Shown one piece after another: positions 1-10,429 of a stretch of 64,000 bases of DNA. How positions within the stretch are numbered: position 1 is the stretch's first letter; each line of letters opens with the position of its first letter. The position numbers were made by a program, and so were the translations under genes. The DNA comes from Lepiota brunneoincarnata (Eukaryota > Basidiomycota > Agaricomycetes > Agaricales > Agaricaceae), in assembly GCA_023014365.1 (NCBI GenBank), contig JAEBUN010000027.1:558001-622000 (forward strand), given 5' to 3'. Under the pieces are notes generated by a model. The model was not told the origin of the DNA and did not search any database. It saw only the letters and a list, made by a program, of their open reading frames with translations.

Positions 1-779
1 GCTCGGGCATCTCTTAATTGCATCATCAATAAGACGAATAAGGTTCTGGTGAGGTTGGTGTTGTAAGTGGTTGTATTGGTGAGCATGTAAACTTCACATT
101 GGAAGATCCAGTCTTTGAATAGTCTTCTAGTTCCATCAAAGGCAATGGGTTTAAGGAGGCCTAATTCTTTTGGGGTTTGTGCAGTGGCCATTTGTAGTTG
201 TCTGGTGGGTGGTGGCAGTGGTGGTGTTGGAGGTTGTGTAGGTCATAGGGGGGGTGCTGGTAGGGCTAAGGGTATTGTGGGTGTGGGTAGTGTGGGTGGT
301 TGCAGATCAGGTTCTGATTTATTATCGTCTGTGATGTAGATGTCTGAATTGTCATCTACTGGGATTTTTCCTTTGTTGAGTTCAACAAAAGCTTCATGTC
401 TTGCAAGGAAGTTTTCTTCAGAACCTGTGAGTTCTCTTGGTTGTTGTACAGCATATTGGAGTCTTTTGAGTTCATGAGGAGTGAGTTGGTTTGTGAATAT
501 GTCGCATTTTTCTTGTTCTTCATGTTGTCTTTGTCTTTCAGCTAGTGCAGCAGAGACACTTGATGATGTTGGGGTTCTTGTGGTGATTTGGGTAGATGTT
601 GATACTTGTGGAGTTGGTGAATCAAATAGGGATGGGGGGTAAAATGGTGGTGGTATTTGTGTGGGTGTGGGGTTCCTTCTTGGATCAGGGTTCTGGATTC
701 CTGGTCCTGAGATTCTGCTTCTCAATTTGGGAGGAGGGGGTGATGGAGTTTCTTGGGCTGAGAACTTCTTGGGAGGTGT
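1..779 (-). pseudogene. gag of Gy1a (N-terminal part)
   Basis: The minus frame encodes a proline-rich N-terminus, then a charged helical segment around LAERQRQHEEQEK, then an acidic linker and the start of the gag core. The same order is seen in the Gy1b and Gy1c gags. The initiator is lost (ACA for ATG at 777-779). The frame through 243-725 is open, and the rest continues past position 1 in other frames. Its role would be the capsid protein of an LTR retrotransposon; it is not functional as it stands. Confidence 0.75.
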
Positions 780-1023
780 GGTGGTAGTTGTCTAGCAATC
801 AATTATCGCTAGGAGAATGAAAAATTGGGTGGTGATGATGGATATTCCTGAGTACAGGTTCCATGATCTGATGACACAGCAGTGGTAAGGGCATGTGATG
901 CATTTGAGTTCTAGAGTGATTATTCGTTGGATAACCAGAGTACCTTGACATGTTCAGTACATTGGTAGAACAGAGCAGAGTAGAGGGCAAGCAAGAGATA
1001 AGCAGCAGAGTATCTTAGTGTTT

Positions 1024-1417
1024 TGTTACCTGGGTTAGGGGTTCACTCTTGAGTAGCATGGTGGGCGAGACAAGATGTCTATACAGACTTGATCTTGTCC
1101 TACTAGGTGTGACTTGGAGATGATGGAGCACTATAAGTCCAGCTGGTTTATGGGCAAAGAGGTATAGGAGGCAAGAACTGCATAACACTAAGATAGGGAT
1201 ACATAGTGATGTACTGTATCCTTATATAATACTAAGTGTGGCTATGCTCCTACTGTAAGTAGATAGACCCAAGTAATTATGAGTCAGAGATAAGACAATG
1301 AGGCATAAGCTAAATATAGTCCTTCTGATGTACACTACTGATTGTTTCATAGTGACATTTTGATGTGAGAGAGTAAACTAAACATAACCGTCCTTCTGAT
1401 GTGGAATTCTGATAACA
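1024..1417 (-). repeat. 5' LTR of Gy1a
   Basis: A 394-bp LTR with TGTTA/TAACA ends, in reverse orientation. It shares its backbone with the LTRs at 1583, 9114, 42220 and 52637. On the minus strand it carries the segment TATCTTAGTGTT, complementary to the primer site just inside the element. It resembles the 42220 and 52637 LTRs more than those of Gy1b, so at least two LTR subtypes are present. Confidence 0.85.
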
Positions 1418-1577
1418 CAGTTGGTACAAACTCTTTTAGTTACATCAGAAGCTGAGGCAATTCAGCTAAAGGATTTCCTTTAATCTCTCTATATATATGA
1501 AACTTCTAAGGAAGTTCACCCAGCACTGGTTGCACTTTAAGCATAACCAGCTTATACTTCTTACTAGCTGAACATAA
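1418..1577 (-). pseudogene. Gy2 pol fragment between two Gy1 insertions
   Basis: Minus-strand translation gives a run like KCNQCWVNFL followed by RLKEIL and LNCLS. This matches the linker between protease and reverse transcriptase in Agaricomycete gypsy elements (usual form K-V-x-P-V-L-x-x-L-P, then I-K-G-D-P-L-A-x-L-P). It continues the Gy2 protease region at 9534-10429 across the Gy1b insertion, which fixes the nesting order. It contains in-frame stops. Confidence 0.6.
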
Positions 1578-1582
1578 AAGAG

Positions 1583-1997
1583 TGTTATCAGAAGTCCCCT
1601 TAAACCCTCTTATCAGAAGCCTCACTGGGAGGAACTCTTATCAGAAGCACCCAAAGTATAAATAGATAGAAGACCTGTCATCCTGAAACAATCAGAAGTA
1701 CCATCAGAACAATCTATACTTATATAGATAAGGATATGACTCACTTACCTGTGTCCAGATATATATAGTAGGAGCATAGCCACACATAGTAGTATATAAG
1801 GATACTGTACCATACCCTTGTATCCTTATCTTAGTGTTATAAAGTTCTTGCCTCCTATACCTCTTTGCCCTTAAACTGGCTGGACTAGAGTGCTCTGTCA
1901 TCTCCAAGTCATGCCTAGTAGGACAGGACCAAGTCTGTATAGACATCCTGTGACGAATGCTGTGCTACTCAAGAGTGAACCCCTAACCTGGGTAACA
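1583..1997 (+). repeat. 5' LTR of Gy1b
   Basis: 415 bp, beginning TGTTATCAGAAG and ending GGTAACA, giving short inverted ends TGTTA/TAACA. It contains a TATA-like box at 1793-1800 and the putative transcript start near 1827. It includes three copies of a short TTATCAGAAG motif near its 5' end (about 1585-1635). Solo LTRs of related type occur elsewhere in the window. Confidence 0.93.
1793..1838 (+). promoter_or_regulatory. LTR core promoter and inferred R start
   Basis: TATATAAG at 1793-1800 lies about 34 bp upstream of TATCTTAGTGTT (1827-1838). That 12-mer is exactly complementary to the primer site at 1999-2010. In Tf1-type self-priming the 5' end of the transcript folds back onto the primer site. 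A TATA box at the correct distance upstream of the complementary segment is therefore what that model predicts. The transcript start is inferred, not observed. Confidence 0.6.
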
Positions 1998-1998
1998 A

Positions 1999-2010
1999 AA
2001 CACTAAGATA
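1999..2010 (+). other. Self-complementary primer-binding site
   Basis: AACACTAAGATA starts 2 nt after the 5' LTR. It is the exact reverse complement of LTR positions 1827-1838. No familiar tRNA 3'-end complement is present. The same pairing holds in Gy1a (primer site just below 1024; LTR partner on the minus strand) and in Gy1c (just below 42220). Self-priming from the transcript's own 5' end is known for Tf1/sushi elements. Confidence 0.75.
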
Positions 2011-2096
2011 CTTTGCTGCTTATCTCTTGCTCGCCCTCTGCTCTGCTCTACTCTGCCAACATACTGAATACGTTGAGGTACTCTGTGTTGTGGAAT

Positions 2097-2363
2097 ATGA
2101 CGTTGTTGCCAATTGTGACGTTCTCTGTAGCCATTGCTACATTCTTATTCTCCATCCTGCCCCTGCTAACAGACCTGGCTTACCTCCTCATATTCATCTT
2201 CATGTCAACTGCCACCCTCATCGCCTACCAAATAATCACCCTAGAACTTGAATGCATCATGTGCCCCTGCCACTGTTGTATCATCAGATTGTGGAACCTG
2301 TATTCAGGAATATCCATAATTGCCACCCAATTCTTCATACTTCTAGCGATAATTAATTGCTAG
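2097..2363 (+). CDS. Hydrophobic leader ORF immediately upstream of gag (unknown)
   Basis: An open frame of 88 codons from ATG 2097 to TAG 2361-2363, ending 12 nt before the gag ATG at 2376. The product is very hydrophobic, with two or three likely membrane segments (around IATFLFSILPLLTDLAYLLI, then a Cys-rich stretch CPCHCC, then IATQFFILLAIINC). The frame stays open upstream of 2097 without an ATG, so the start is uncertain. The C-terminal part stays open in Gy1c (41536-41740) and Gy1a (from 792). Between Gy1b and Gy1c I count 28 substitutions over about 66 aligned codons, 16 of them at third positions. That excess suggests past selection on the protein. The spacing to gag would suit termination-reinitiation. 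I recognise no family. Confidence 0.5.
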   Translation: MTLLPIVTFSVAIATFLFSILPLLTDLAYLLIFIFMSTATLIAYQIITLELECIMCPCHCCIIRLWNLYSGISIIATQFFILLAIINC

Positions 2364-2375
2364 ACAAATATCACC

Positions 2376-4179
2376 ATGCCTCCAAAGAAATTCTCAGCCT
2401 GAGAATCCCCATCACCCCCTCCTCCCAAATCAAGAAACAGAATCTCAGGACTAAGTATACAAAACTGGATCCCAGAAGAAACCACACCACAACCCACTCA
2501 AACACCGTCACCGTTCTATCCTCCATCCCCATTTGACTCACCCACTCCAAGTGCATCAACATCCACATGCACTCAAACAAGTTTTGCTGAAGAACTAGCA
2601 GAACGACAAAGACTACAACACAAAAAAGAATTAAAAGAACATTACAAACAAGAAGAAAAGAAACACAAGAAAGCTGAAGAATACCACACCAAAGCAAACC
2701 CACTAAACAATCTTGAACTTCAAAAGCTCAAATACACTCTCAAACAACTGAGAGAACTTTCCCAATCGGAAGAAAACCTACTTATGTGTCACGAATACAC
2801 AGTAGATCAAGGAAAACCTCAAGAAGACAATGACTCCGACGTCTTATAACAGATGACAACCAATCGGATCCCGATCCACAACCACCTGCACTACCTGCAC
2901 CAACAATACCCTTAGCCCTACTGGCTCCTCCCCTATGACCAAAACAAACCCCAACACTGCTACCACCACCGCTACCTGGACAACTACAAATAATGGCTGC
3001 TGCACAAAACCCAAAGGAGTTAGGACTCCTCAAACCCATCACCTTTGATGGAACCAGAAGACTATTCGAAGATTGGATCTTCCAATGTGAAGTATACATG
3101 CTTGCTAACACGACCACCTACAACAATGACCTTGCCAGAACCTTGTTCATTCTCTTGACAATGCAATCAGGAGATGCCCAAGCCTAGGCCAGACAATACC
3201 TCCATGAGAGGAATGCCCAAACCCAAGCAGGACAACCCATAGCCATGAAGTCATGGGACAACTTCACCACCAGACTCAGAGCCGACTTCACCCCGGCAGA
3301 CGAACATGTGTATGCACATACCAGACTTCAAACCCTGCATGAAGCAGGCAAACCAATGACTGAATTCAATTCTCAGTTCAAAGAACTCATCCGTCAATCC
3401 AGACTAAATGAAGATCACACCCTGATCAATCTATACTGCAAGGAAATCGACCACCGTATTGCCATGAAGATTGACAAATCAGAAACCCTCCAACAACTAT
3501 TGCTGCTTGGTACACCCAAGCCAATAAACTCAATGACAACTTTCACCAAATCAATGCCCTCTACGGCACCCCCAGGAACATGTTCCCCCAGAGGAACCAA
3601 TACCAACCCAACTGCGGACCAAGCTGTCCAAACAACAATGTGCTCTATGCACAATTCTACCAAAGGAGCAATGCTCCATGTTTCACACCATGTAACCCAC
3701 ATGCCATGGAAATAGACCATGCCGCAATGGAAGAAGGATTCGAAGATCCTTACCCAGAAATTCCCCAACCGGACTATGCTGAAGAAGTCCTTCAAGACTC
3801 CTTGGAGATAGATGCTGTTGTCACCAGACAACAAATTAAAGCCTATCAGAACCAAGAATGCTTCCAATGTGGAGCCAAAGACCATTGGGTTAGCAAATGC
3901 CCTCAACCCTCTCAAGCAAGATACTTCCCTGGAATGCTTACAAATCCCCCCTGCCCTGCGAGAAACCCCAACTATCCCTTCCCAGGACAACAAAACACTT
4001 GTCCCAGATTCCCAAACTGGAATGCCCAACAATCACCACAATGCAAATACTCCCTTGCGGTCGCAGAAGTAGCATCTCAGATGCGCCAAATGGTCGATGA
4101 CCTCGACCCTGAACTCCAACAGGAACTCCACTCTGCGCTAGCCAAAGACCTGGAAATATGTCCCTTCCAGGATTTTTGA
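2376..4179 (+). pseudogene. gag of Gy1b (capsid with CCHC zinc knuckle)
   Basis: Starts MPPKKFSA, then a TGA stop (2400-2402). A proline-rich and charged N-terminus follows, then a retrotransposon gag core at 2993-3715 (around FEDWIFQCEVY and FTTRLRADFTPADEH), then a C-terminal part in another frame at about 3490-4179. That part holds the zinc knuckle CFQCGAKDHWVSKC (C-X2-C-X4-H-X4-C). The breaks are the TGA, a stop near 2850 with a frame change before 2993, TAG at 3185-3187 where Trp is likely, and a frameshift near 3490. It would form the capsid and bind RNA. A gap of about 170 bp with no clear frame separates it from the protease. Confidence 0.85.
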
Positions 4180-4346
4180 AACGGAACACAGCCCAATGCA
4201 CCCCTGCTCATTCCCAGAAGGACTCTATATATTCTCACTCTCAGAAGGACACTTTCTCAATAAATTCTGTACAACTATGACTCTCCCCAAATAAACAATC
4301 CCTCTACCTACCCATCAAGATTTGGAGTGAATGGACATCAATACCC

Positions 4347-7300
4347 ATGGCCATCACTGCCCTGATAGACTCAGGAGCCCAAGGGAACTTTATCTCCCAC
4401 AAAGTTGTTGAACGACATGGTTATCAAACCAAACAGCTGGACCAACCAATCCCTCTCAGCAACATTGACAGAACTGACAATCAACATGGCAAGATCCATG
4501 AATACATCAAAATCAGGACCATCATTGATGGAAGAGATTGCATGCTAGAAGTGTATGTCACAAACACTGGTGAAAAGGATCTCATCATCAGATTTCCCTG
4601 GTTGGAACAATACAATCCCAACATCAACTGGAAGACCAAGACATTCTCTTGGAAACCCCAAATTAATCACCAAAACTTTTCCAAACTCCTCAGAACCCTA
4701 CAACGACCTGTCAAACTCAACTCCATCGCCATGGACATAATGGCTGGAAAAACCTCTCAACCCAAGGAAAAACCCAAAGAATATGTCAACCTGTCAAACA
4801 TTGACCTTAACACCTTCTCTTTAGAAAGAGAAATGAACCTGATGCTTCTAACCCCATTAGAAGTAAATGCCAAAGCGACACATGCCACAATGCTCCACAA
4901 TGAGCAACATAACCCAACAAAATTGGCAAACCAAAAAGGAAAACAACCAGAATCAAACAAGGAACCACCTAAGATCCCTTGGAGATTCGCCCAATAGGCT
5001 AAAATATTCAACAAGAAAGCCTCCGAATGATTCCCACCATCAAGAATGTTCGATCATGAAATTGAATTGAAGCCAACATTCAAAGCAAAATCAATGAAAC
5101 CCTATCAAGTGGCACCTGCTGAAGAAAAAGCATTAAAAGAATTTATAGACGAAAACCTCCGAAAAGGGTACATCTGCCCCTCAAAGTCCCCTATGGCATC
5201 ACCCTTCTTCTTTGTTGCCAAGAAAGGAGGAGACCTCCAACCCTGCCAAGATTATTGTTATCTAAACGATCACACTGTCAAAAATGCATATCCAATTCCC
5301 ATGATCTCCTCTATCATGGATAAACTCAAAGGAGCTAAGTACTTCACTAAGCTCGATGTCCGCCTAGGATACAATAACATCAGAATCAAAGATGGCAATC
5401 AATGGAAAGCAGCATTCAAGACTCCCATGGGTCTTTTTGAACCAACTGTTATGTTTTTCGGACTTTGCAACAGTCCTGCAACATTCCAACACATGATGGA
5501 CATGCTATTCTCCGAGATAATGGAGAAAGGAGGAATCATCATCTATATGGATGATATCCTAATCTACAATAAAACCCAGGAAGAAACTGACCAACTTACA
5601 GAAAAAGTACTGCAAATCCTGCAGGAAAACAATCTATACCTCAAAACAGAAAAATACAAGTTCAACAAACAATGACTCAAATACCTAGGCATGATCATTA
5701 CGCCAGACAAGATCAAAATGGATCCCGGAAAACTCAAGGGAATAGAAGACTGGCCAGTGCCGAAAACAGTCTGACATATTTGGAAATTCATCAGATTCTG
5801 TAACTTCTACTGGAAGTTCATCCACAGTTACTCCCACCACACCAAACCCCTTAACCAACTCCTATCCAAATCAAACAAATTTGAATGGAAAGAAGAACAA
5901 CAGAAAGCATTTGAAATGCTCAAAAACAAATTCTTAAAGGAACCAGTACTCCTCATGCCTGACTCCACAAAACCCTTCAAAATAGAAGCTGATGCTTCCA
6001 AATTTGCATCAGGAGCTGTCCTGTACCAACATGATATCAATGGAATACAGAAACCTGTATCATTCTATTCAAAGATGTTCGGACCAGCAGAACACAACTA
6101 CAACATCTATGACAGGGAACTCCTTGCAATTATCTGAGCCCTCGAAGAATGGTGCCACTACCTCCTTGGCAGCCCCCATATTGTCTGTATCAGAACGGAC
6201 CACCAGAACCTCACATACTGGCGTAAAACCCAGAAAATCAACCACTGACAAGCATGATGGGTCCAGACCCTTGCCAAACACAACTTCAAACTGGAACACA
6301 TCCCAGGATCAAAGATCCCTGCACCAGACACTCTATCAAGATGTCCAGACCACATCCCTGATGAGGATAATGATAATGAAGACGTCACCATGCTTCCAAA
6401 TAACCTCTTTGTTGCCACCGCTGACATAGAAGATCAAAACCTGATCACAGTACTCCCAGAACACCTCTTTATTGCCACCGTTGATATGAAACTCCAAGAA
6501 AGAATCACAGAATCACCCAAATACAACGCTAGAACCACTGAAGCATTCAAACTCCTAAAGGAAACCCACCCTAATGCTGCCGATAAAGACTTTGGAACAG
6601 TCCTGACCTCAAATGGTCCACTCCTCACATTCCAAGAATGTGTCATAATTCCAGAAGACCTCCAACTCAGACACAATGTCATTGCAAGATACCATGACCA
6701 CCCTACACATGGCCACCCTGGAGAACAGGAAACATACCACCTTGCCAAGAAAGAAGTATATTGGCCAGGAATGTCAACGTTCATAAAGAACTATGTCAAA
6801 GGCTGTCTGGAGTGTCAGCAACACAAAATCATACACAGACCAGATTGTGCACCAACTCAACTGATCCCACCATCATCTTCCAAATGCCCATTTGCTCAGA
6901 TCTCATGGGATCTTATCACCAGTCTACCGCCTAGCGCTGGTCATAATGCAATATTATCCGTGGTGGACCACAGCCTTATGAAGGGGGTAATTTTCATCCC
7001 AACCTCAGATCAATCAAATGCCGATGACATCGGATGACTATTAATAGAAAAAGTCTTCACTAGGTTCAGATTACCCAACAAAATCATATCAGATTGAGAC
7101 CCCAGATTCACCACCAACTCCCTTCGAGAACTAGCCAAATGTCTAAACATCCAACAAGCATTCTCAACCACATACCATCCCCAGACAGATGGTTCCACTG
7201 AACAATACAACCAAGAAATTGAGACCTATCTTGCCATATACTACACCAGGAACCCCCTTGACTGGTCAGAAACCCTCCCTATCACCAAGTTTGCACACAA

Positions 7301-7956
7301 CTCCAAAATACATGCCTCAAGGCAGAAATCCCCATTCAAACTCATCATGGGATACAACCCTCCACCAATACCCATGGTAATGGAAACTTTGAACTTTCCA
7401 TCAGTAGATGAATGCATCAGACTCCTCAATGATGCCAGAAAAGAAGCATATGTATGTGGCACATCAACTCTCCACCGATATTATGAAACAAAGAACCAGA
7501 AGAACCGTCAAACCCCTTGAAACATGTCAGAAAGTATGGCTAGAAGCCAAGAACCTCAAACTCCCCTTCATCTCAAACAAAATATCCCCAAAAAGACTAG
7601 GACCTTTCCTTATCTCAGAAGTCCTATCACCACTCACATACAAACTAAAACTTCTGATCAAATGGAAGATACATCTGGTGTTCCACTGGAACCTCCTAAC
7701 CCCATATAACAAAACAGAAGCATACAGACCTCATCCGACACCACCACCACCACCAGACATCATCAACAAAGAAGAAGAATATGAAATAGAAGCTATTCTC
7801 AATCACTGCCAATACCACAGGAAACTCCAACACTATGTACATTGGAAAGGATACTCCCACACAGAGAACCAATGGATATCTGAAGAAGATCTCCACAACA
7901 ACACTGATGAATACTTGGAAGAGTATAAAGAACATCAACTTAACAGCAACAACTAG
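4347..7956 (+). pseudogene. pol of Gy1b: protease, RT, RNase H, integrase, chromodomain
   Basis: Domains in order: aspartic protease with LIDSGA (DSG at 4368-4376); reverse transcriptase from about 5046 with the catalytic YMDD at 5544-5555; RNase H from about 5960 (EADASKFASGAVL, later TDHQNLTYW); integrase with an HHCC zinc part (GHPGEQ near 6715, CLECQQH near 6805) and DDE core (SWDLI near 6905, DPRF at 7098, TEQYNQEIE near 7200); and a C-terminal chromodomain at about 7772-7930 (YVHWKGYSHTENQWISEEDL). In-frame stops are TGA at 5673, 5772, 6135, 6246, 6255, 7035 and 7095, and TAG at 4995. The frame shifts near 7450. The chromodomain is expected to direct integration to modified chromatin. 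Confidence 0.93.
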
Positions 7957-8000
7957 GAACTACCTAGAACCTACCAAAAGCAACTTTGCTCTACCACCAA

Positions 8001-9039
8001 ATGTACTCAACAATGTCCATGAACAACCTCAACCTCGTCCATCCCCAATCTACTCCCCCCTTCTCCTCTTCCTCCACCACCTCCTCAGTCGTCATCATCG
8101 ATGATCCCAACATTGAAAGAAACTCCCCAACTCCAATCCCAAGGCTATGCCCATTCACACCCTCCAATGCCTTCATCAATGTCAGAGATGAAACCCCTGA
8201 CCCCAATGCTACATCTGAACCAGAACCAGTAGCTGTCTTTACCCATCAACTTCCATACAGTGGGAGTAAAGAATGTAGAACCAGTCACAACCAGCATAGA
8301 AGACTTACTCACCATTGCCTCCACCCAATTCCTCACCGACAAAGTCAACAAGGCCCCCATCAGCGATTACAACCAAGAAGTATGGTTGAACTATATCCAT
8401 CATGTCAAACAGACAAAACTCCTCCATGATGCCTTCCATGCCCAACAAAAGTGGACCGAAAACTATGAGACATTCCTCCTCACCCACCAAGGACTTATGT
8501 TCCAAATGCCAAGAAAGAAACAAACCAATGTGGCACCTCCCACCAACAAAGACATCCCAACTCCCACATCAGGAAGAAAGAATCCTGTTGGAAATAACAA
8601 CCCCTTCCATAAGATCACCACCAAACCAACCCCAATATGGAACTCCCCTGCTCCCATTCAACAAATTCCAAATCCTAAACCCAACGACAGATCCCAATGC
8701 ATCCAATGCAAACAAGTCGGACACTGAGCTATGGACTGTCCCCAATTTGCTTGCCTCAGTTGCAAACAATATGCCCCAGGCCGCTACTCATATGATTGCA
8801 TCAAATACAGATGCCCACACTGTGGAGTATTCCAACCTCGCCATAAATGAACAGAATGCCCCTCAAAAGGAACAAGGCATATGCCTTATAACAGACCTAT
8901 GGCAGCTCGACCTCAGAATACCCCATCCCTCCGTTACCAATACTTGGGACTCAAATACCCTGAGGAAGATGACTTTGATGATGGATACAACAACATTGCC
9001 ATGTCTAACATGTGCGGAGAACCAGTAGGAGACTTCTAA
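8001..9039 (+). pseudogene. Post-pol zinc-knuckle ORF of Gy1b (ORF3, unknown)
   Basis: A third frame between pol and the 3' LTR. The N-terminal part (8001 to about 8255, Ser/Pro/Thr-rich) and the C-terminal part (about 8256-9039) are in different frames, so one frameshift is needed. The C-terminal part has a helical region (SIEDLLTIASTQFLTDKV), a basic proline-rich linker, then clustered Cys/His motifs: a CCHC knuckle from CIQCKQVGH to DC, a CLSC...C motif, and CPHC-X6-H-X4-C. TGA stops at about 8725 and 8848 break it, both probably former CGA. A knuckle protein encoded after pol is unusual: that slot is normally empty or holds env-like genes. It could be a second nucleocapsid-like RNA-binding protein or a captured host gene. 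Confidence 0.6.
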
Positions 9040-9100
9040 AAACTCCACTCAAACACAACAGAAGGAAAAGACATAAATGGTTATAGTGGAATATAACCTT

Positions 9101-9113
9101 AGAAATGGGGTAA
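9101..9113 (+). other. Polypurine tract of Gy1b
   Basis: Purine-rich AGAAATGGGGTAA directly abuts the 3' LTR start at 9114, the expected place for the plus-strand primer. It is short and ends in TAA, so the exact RNase H cut is not evident. Confidence 0.5.
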
Positions 9114-9528
9114 TGTTATCAGAAGTCCCCTTAAACCCTCTTATCAGAAGCCTCACTGGGAGGAACTCTTATCAGAAGCACCTGAAGTATAAATAGATAG
9201 AAGACCTGTTATCCTGAAACAATCAGAAGTACCATCAGAACAATCTATACTTAGATAGATAAGGATATGACTTACTTACCTGGGTCCAGATATATATAGT
9301 AGGAGCATAGCCACACATAGTAGTATATAAGGATACTGTACCATACCCTTGTATCCTTATCTTAGTGTTATAAATTTCTTGCCTCCTATACCTCTTTGCC
9401 CTTAAACCGGCTGGACTATAGTGCTCCATTGTCTCCAAGTCACACCTAGTAGGACAGGACCAAGTCTGTATAGACATCCTGTGATGAACACCATGCTACT
9501 CAAGAGTGAACCCCTAACCCAGGTAATA
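9114..9528 (+). repeat. 3' LTR of Gy1b
   Basis: 415 bp, same ends as the 5' LTR except that the terminal TAACA has become TAATA, a C-to-T change. It is followed by the target duplication AAGAG. Differences from the 5' LTR are mostly transitions clustered in its last 100 bp. Confidence 0.93.
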
Positions 9529-9982
9529 AAGAGTGTCTTCTTCTTCTTCATGTTTTAGCTCTACAGAAACTTTTCCTGCCAGCAGATGATAACCCTGATC
9601 AGCTACTTAACTGAGAAAGACCTGTACCATTTGTTTTCTTCTTTTGTATAGTTCATTTCCTTCAGACTCTCACTTAAATATAAGATCTGAAGTTCATCTT
9701 CTGTATAGCTTGAATTAGGTAAACAGAGTTCTCTTTTGATATATGCTTTTTGTTTTTTATTTGTTTCAATAACCTATACAATCTCTCCTTGCTCTATTTG
9801 CAATTCATCAAGGTTAATCAAAAATTTGCCAGTGGTCTATCAGGGATCCCTCCTCTTGGGTACATAGGTAAGATTATTTTAGTCTTTATATTAGGATCTG
9901 TTATAACCATAACCTGGTTTCCATCTGCTTTATTCTTTACTTTACTTTCAATTAAAATATCAAAAGGTCATCCCAGTAAAAC

Positions 9983-10429
9983 TCAATATGATGGATCCTC
10001 TAGAATGTGGACTTGTAGGTAGACTGTTACTCCAGCTATCCTAAAAGGCACATCTTTAGCTAATCCATGTGTTCCACTTATCACTCTGTTTACACTCTGT
10101 ATTCTGAAAGTCAAGAAAGTATCCCATAATACATTATAGTATTTAGCAACTTCTCTACTCATTGCAATGATTTGAGAGCCACTATCCAATACTGCTTCCT
10201 CATCTCTCTGATCATTTATTATTACTGGTACAGCCCTTAAAGATTTGGACTCTCTTGCAATAAAGACTTGTCTGGAACAGTCTTCAGCTGGTATGGTCTC
10301 TAGAAATTGCAAGATTGGATCATCTACAACCCAACTTTCAACTTGTCCACTGTGCTGTTGTAAAGTCCTCCAGTATTTTTGAGCTCTAGCTAAGTTCCAC
10401 ATGTTTACTTCCATGGTAGGTTCTTCCAT
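9983..10429 (-). pseudogene. Gy2 aspartic protease region
   Basis: A 148-residue open minus frame. It contains VLDSGSQIIAMSREVA, a retropepsin-like D-S/T-G motif, followed by a conserved block ending VYLQVHILEDPSY. Downstream (9980 to about 9830) other frames give WPFDILIES and DPNIKTKII, the usual continuation in this gypsy lineage. The N-terminal part (WNLARAQKYWRTLQ) is the gag-protease linker. Its role would be to process the gag-pol polyprotein. It is part of a dead element. Confidence 0.7.

Larger units (their letters stand above)
1..1417 (-). mobile_element. Gy1a: 5' part of a Ty3/gypsy element, cut by window edge
   Basis: This is the 5' portion of a gypsy element read on the minus strand: LTR (1024-1417), self-complementary primer site, leader, then the start of gag running off the window at position 1. 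It is the same family as the full copy at 1583-9528, with matching LTR ends (TGTTA...TAACA), the same leader C-terminus and the same gag. It lies inside pol of the older Gy2 element: the sequence at 1418-1577 reads on the minus strand as Gy2 pol. The leader is about 170 bp shorter than in the full copy. The expected gag ATG is ACA here (777-779), so this copy would not initiate gag normally. The partner target duplication lies outside the window. Confidence 0.85.
1583..9528 (+). mobile_element. Gy1b: near-complete self-priming chromodomain Ty3/gypsy retrotransposon
   Basis: The element is 7,946 bp with two 415-bp LTRs (1583-1997, 9114-9528) and a perfect 5-bp target duplication, AAGAG, at 1578-1582 and 9529-9533. 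Order: LTR, primer site complementary to the LTR, hydrophobic leader ORF, gag with a CCHC knuckle, pol (protease, reverse transcriptase, RNase H, integrase, chromodomain), an extra zinc-knuckle ORF, polypurine tract, LTR. All long frames carry stops or frameshifts, so the copy is dead. By my hand comparison the LTRs differ at about 24 of 415 positions, about 20 of them transitions, so it is not recent. A chromodomain plus self-priming places it with Tf1/sushi-like chromoviruses. Confidence 0.93.

Noticed and set aside
1998..2020. tRNA-type primer-binding site for Gy1b
   Set aside because: No familiar tRNA 3'-end complement; the exact 12-nt match to the element's own LTR explains it better.
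2027..2251. 74-codon plus frame overlapping the leader ORF
   Set aside because: The matching frame in Gy1c and Gy1a has early stops and the C-terminal conservation follows the other frame.
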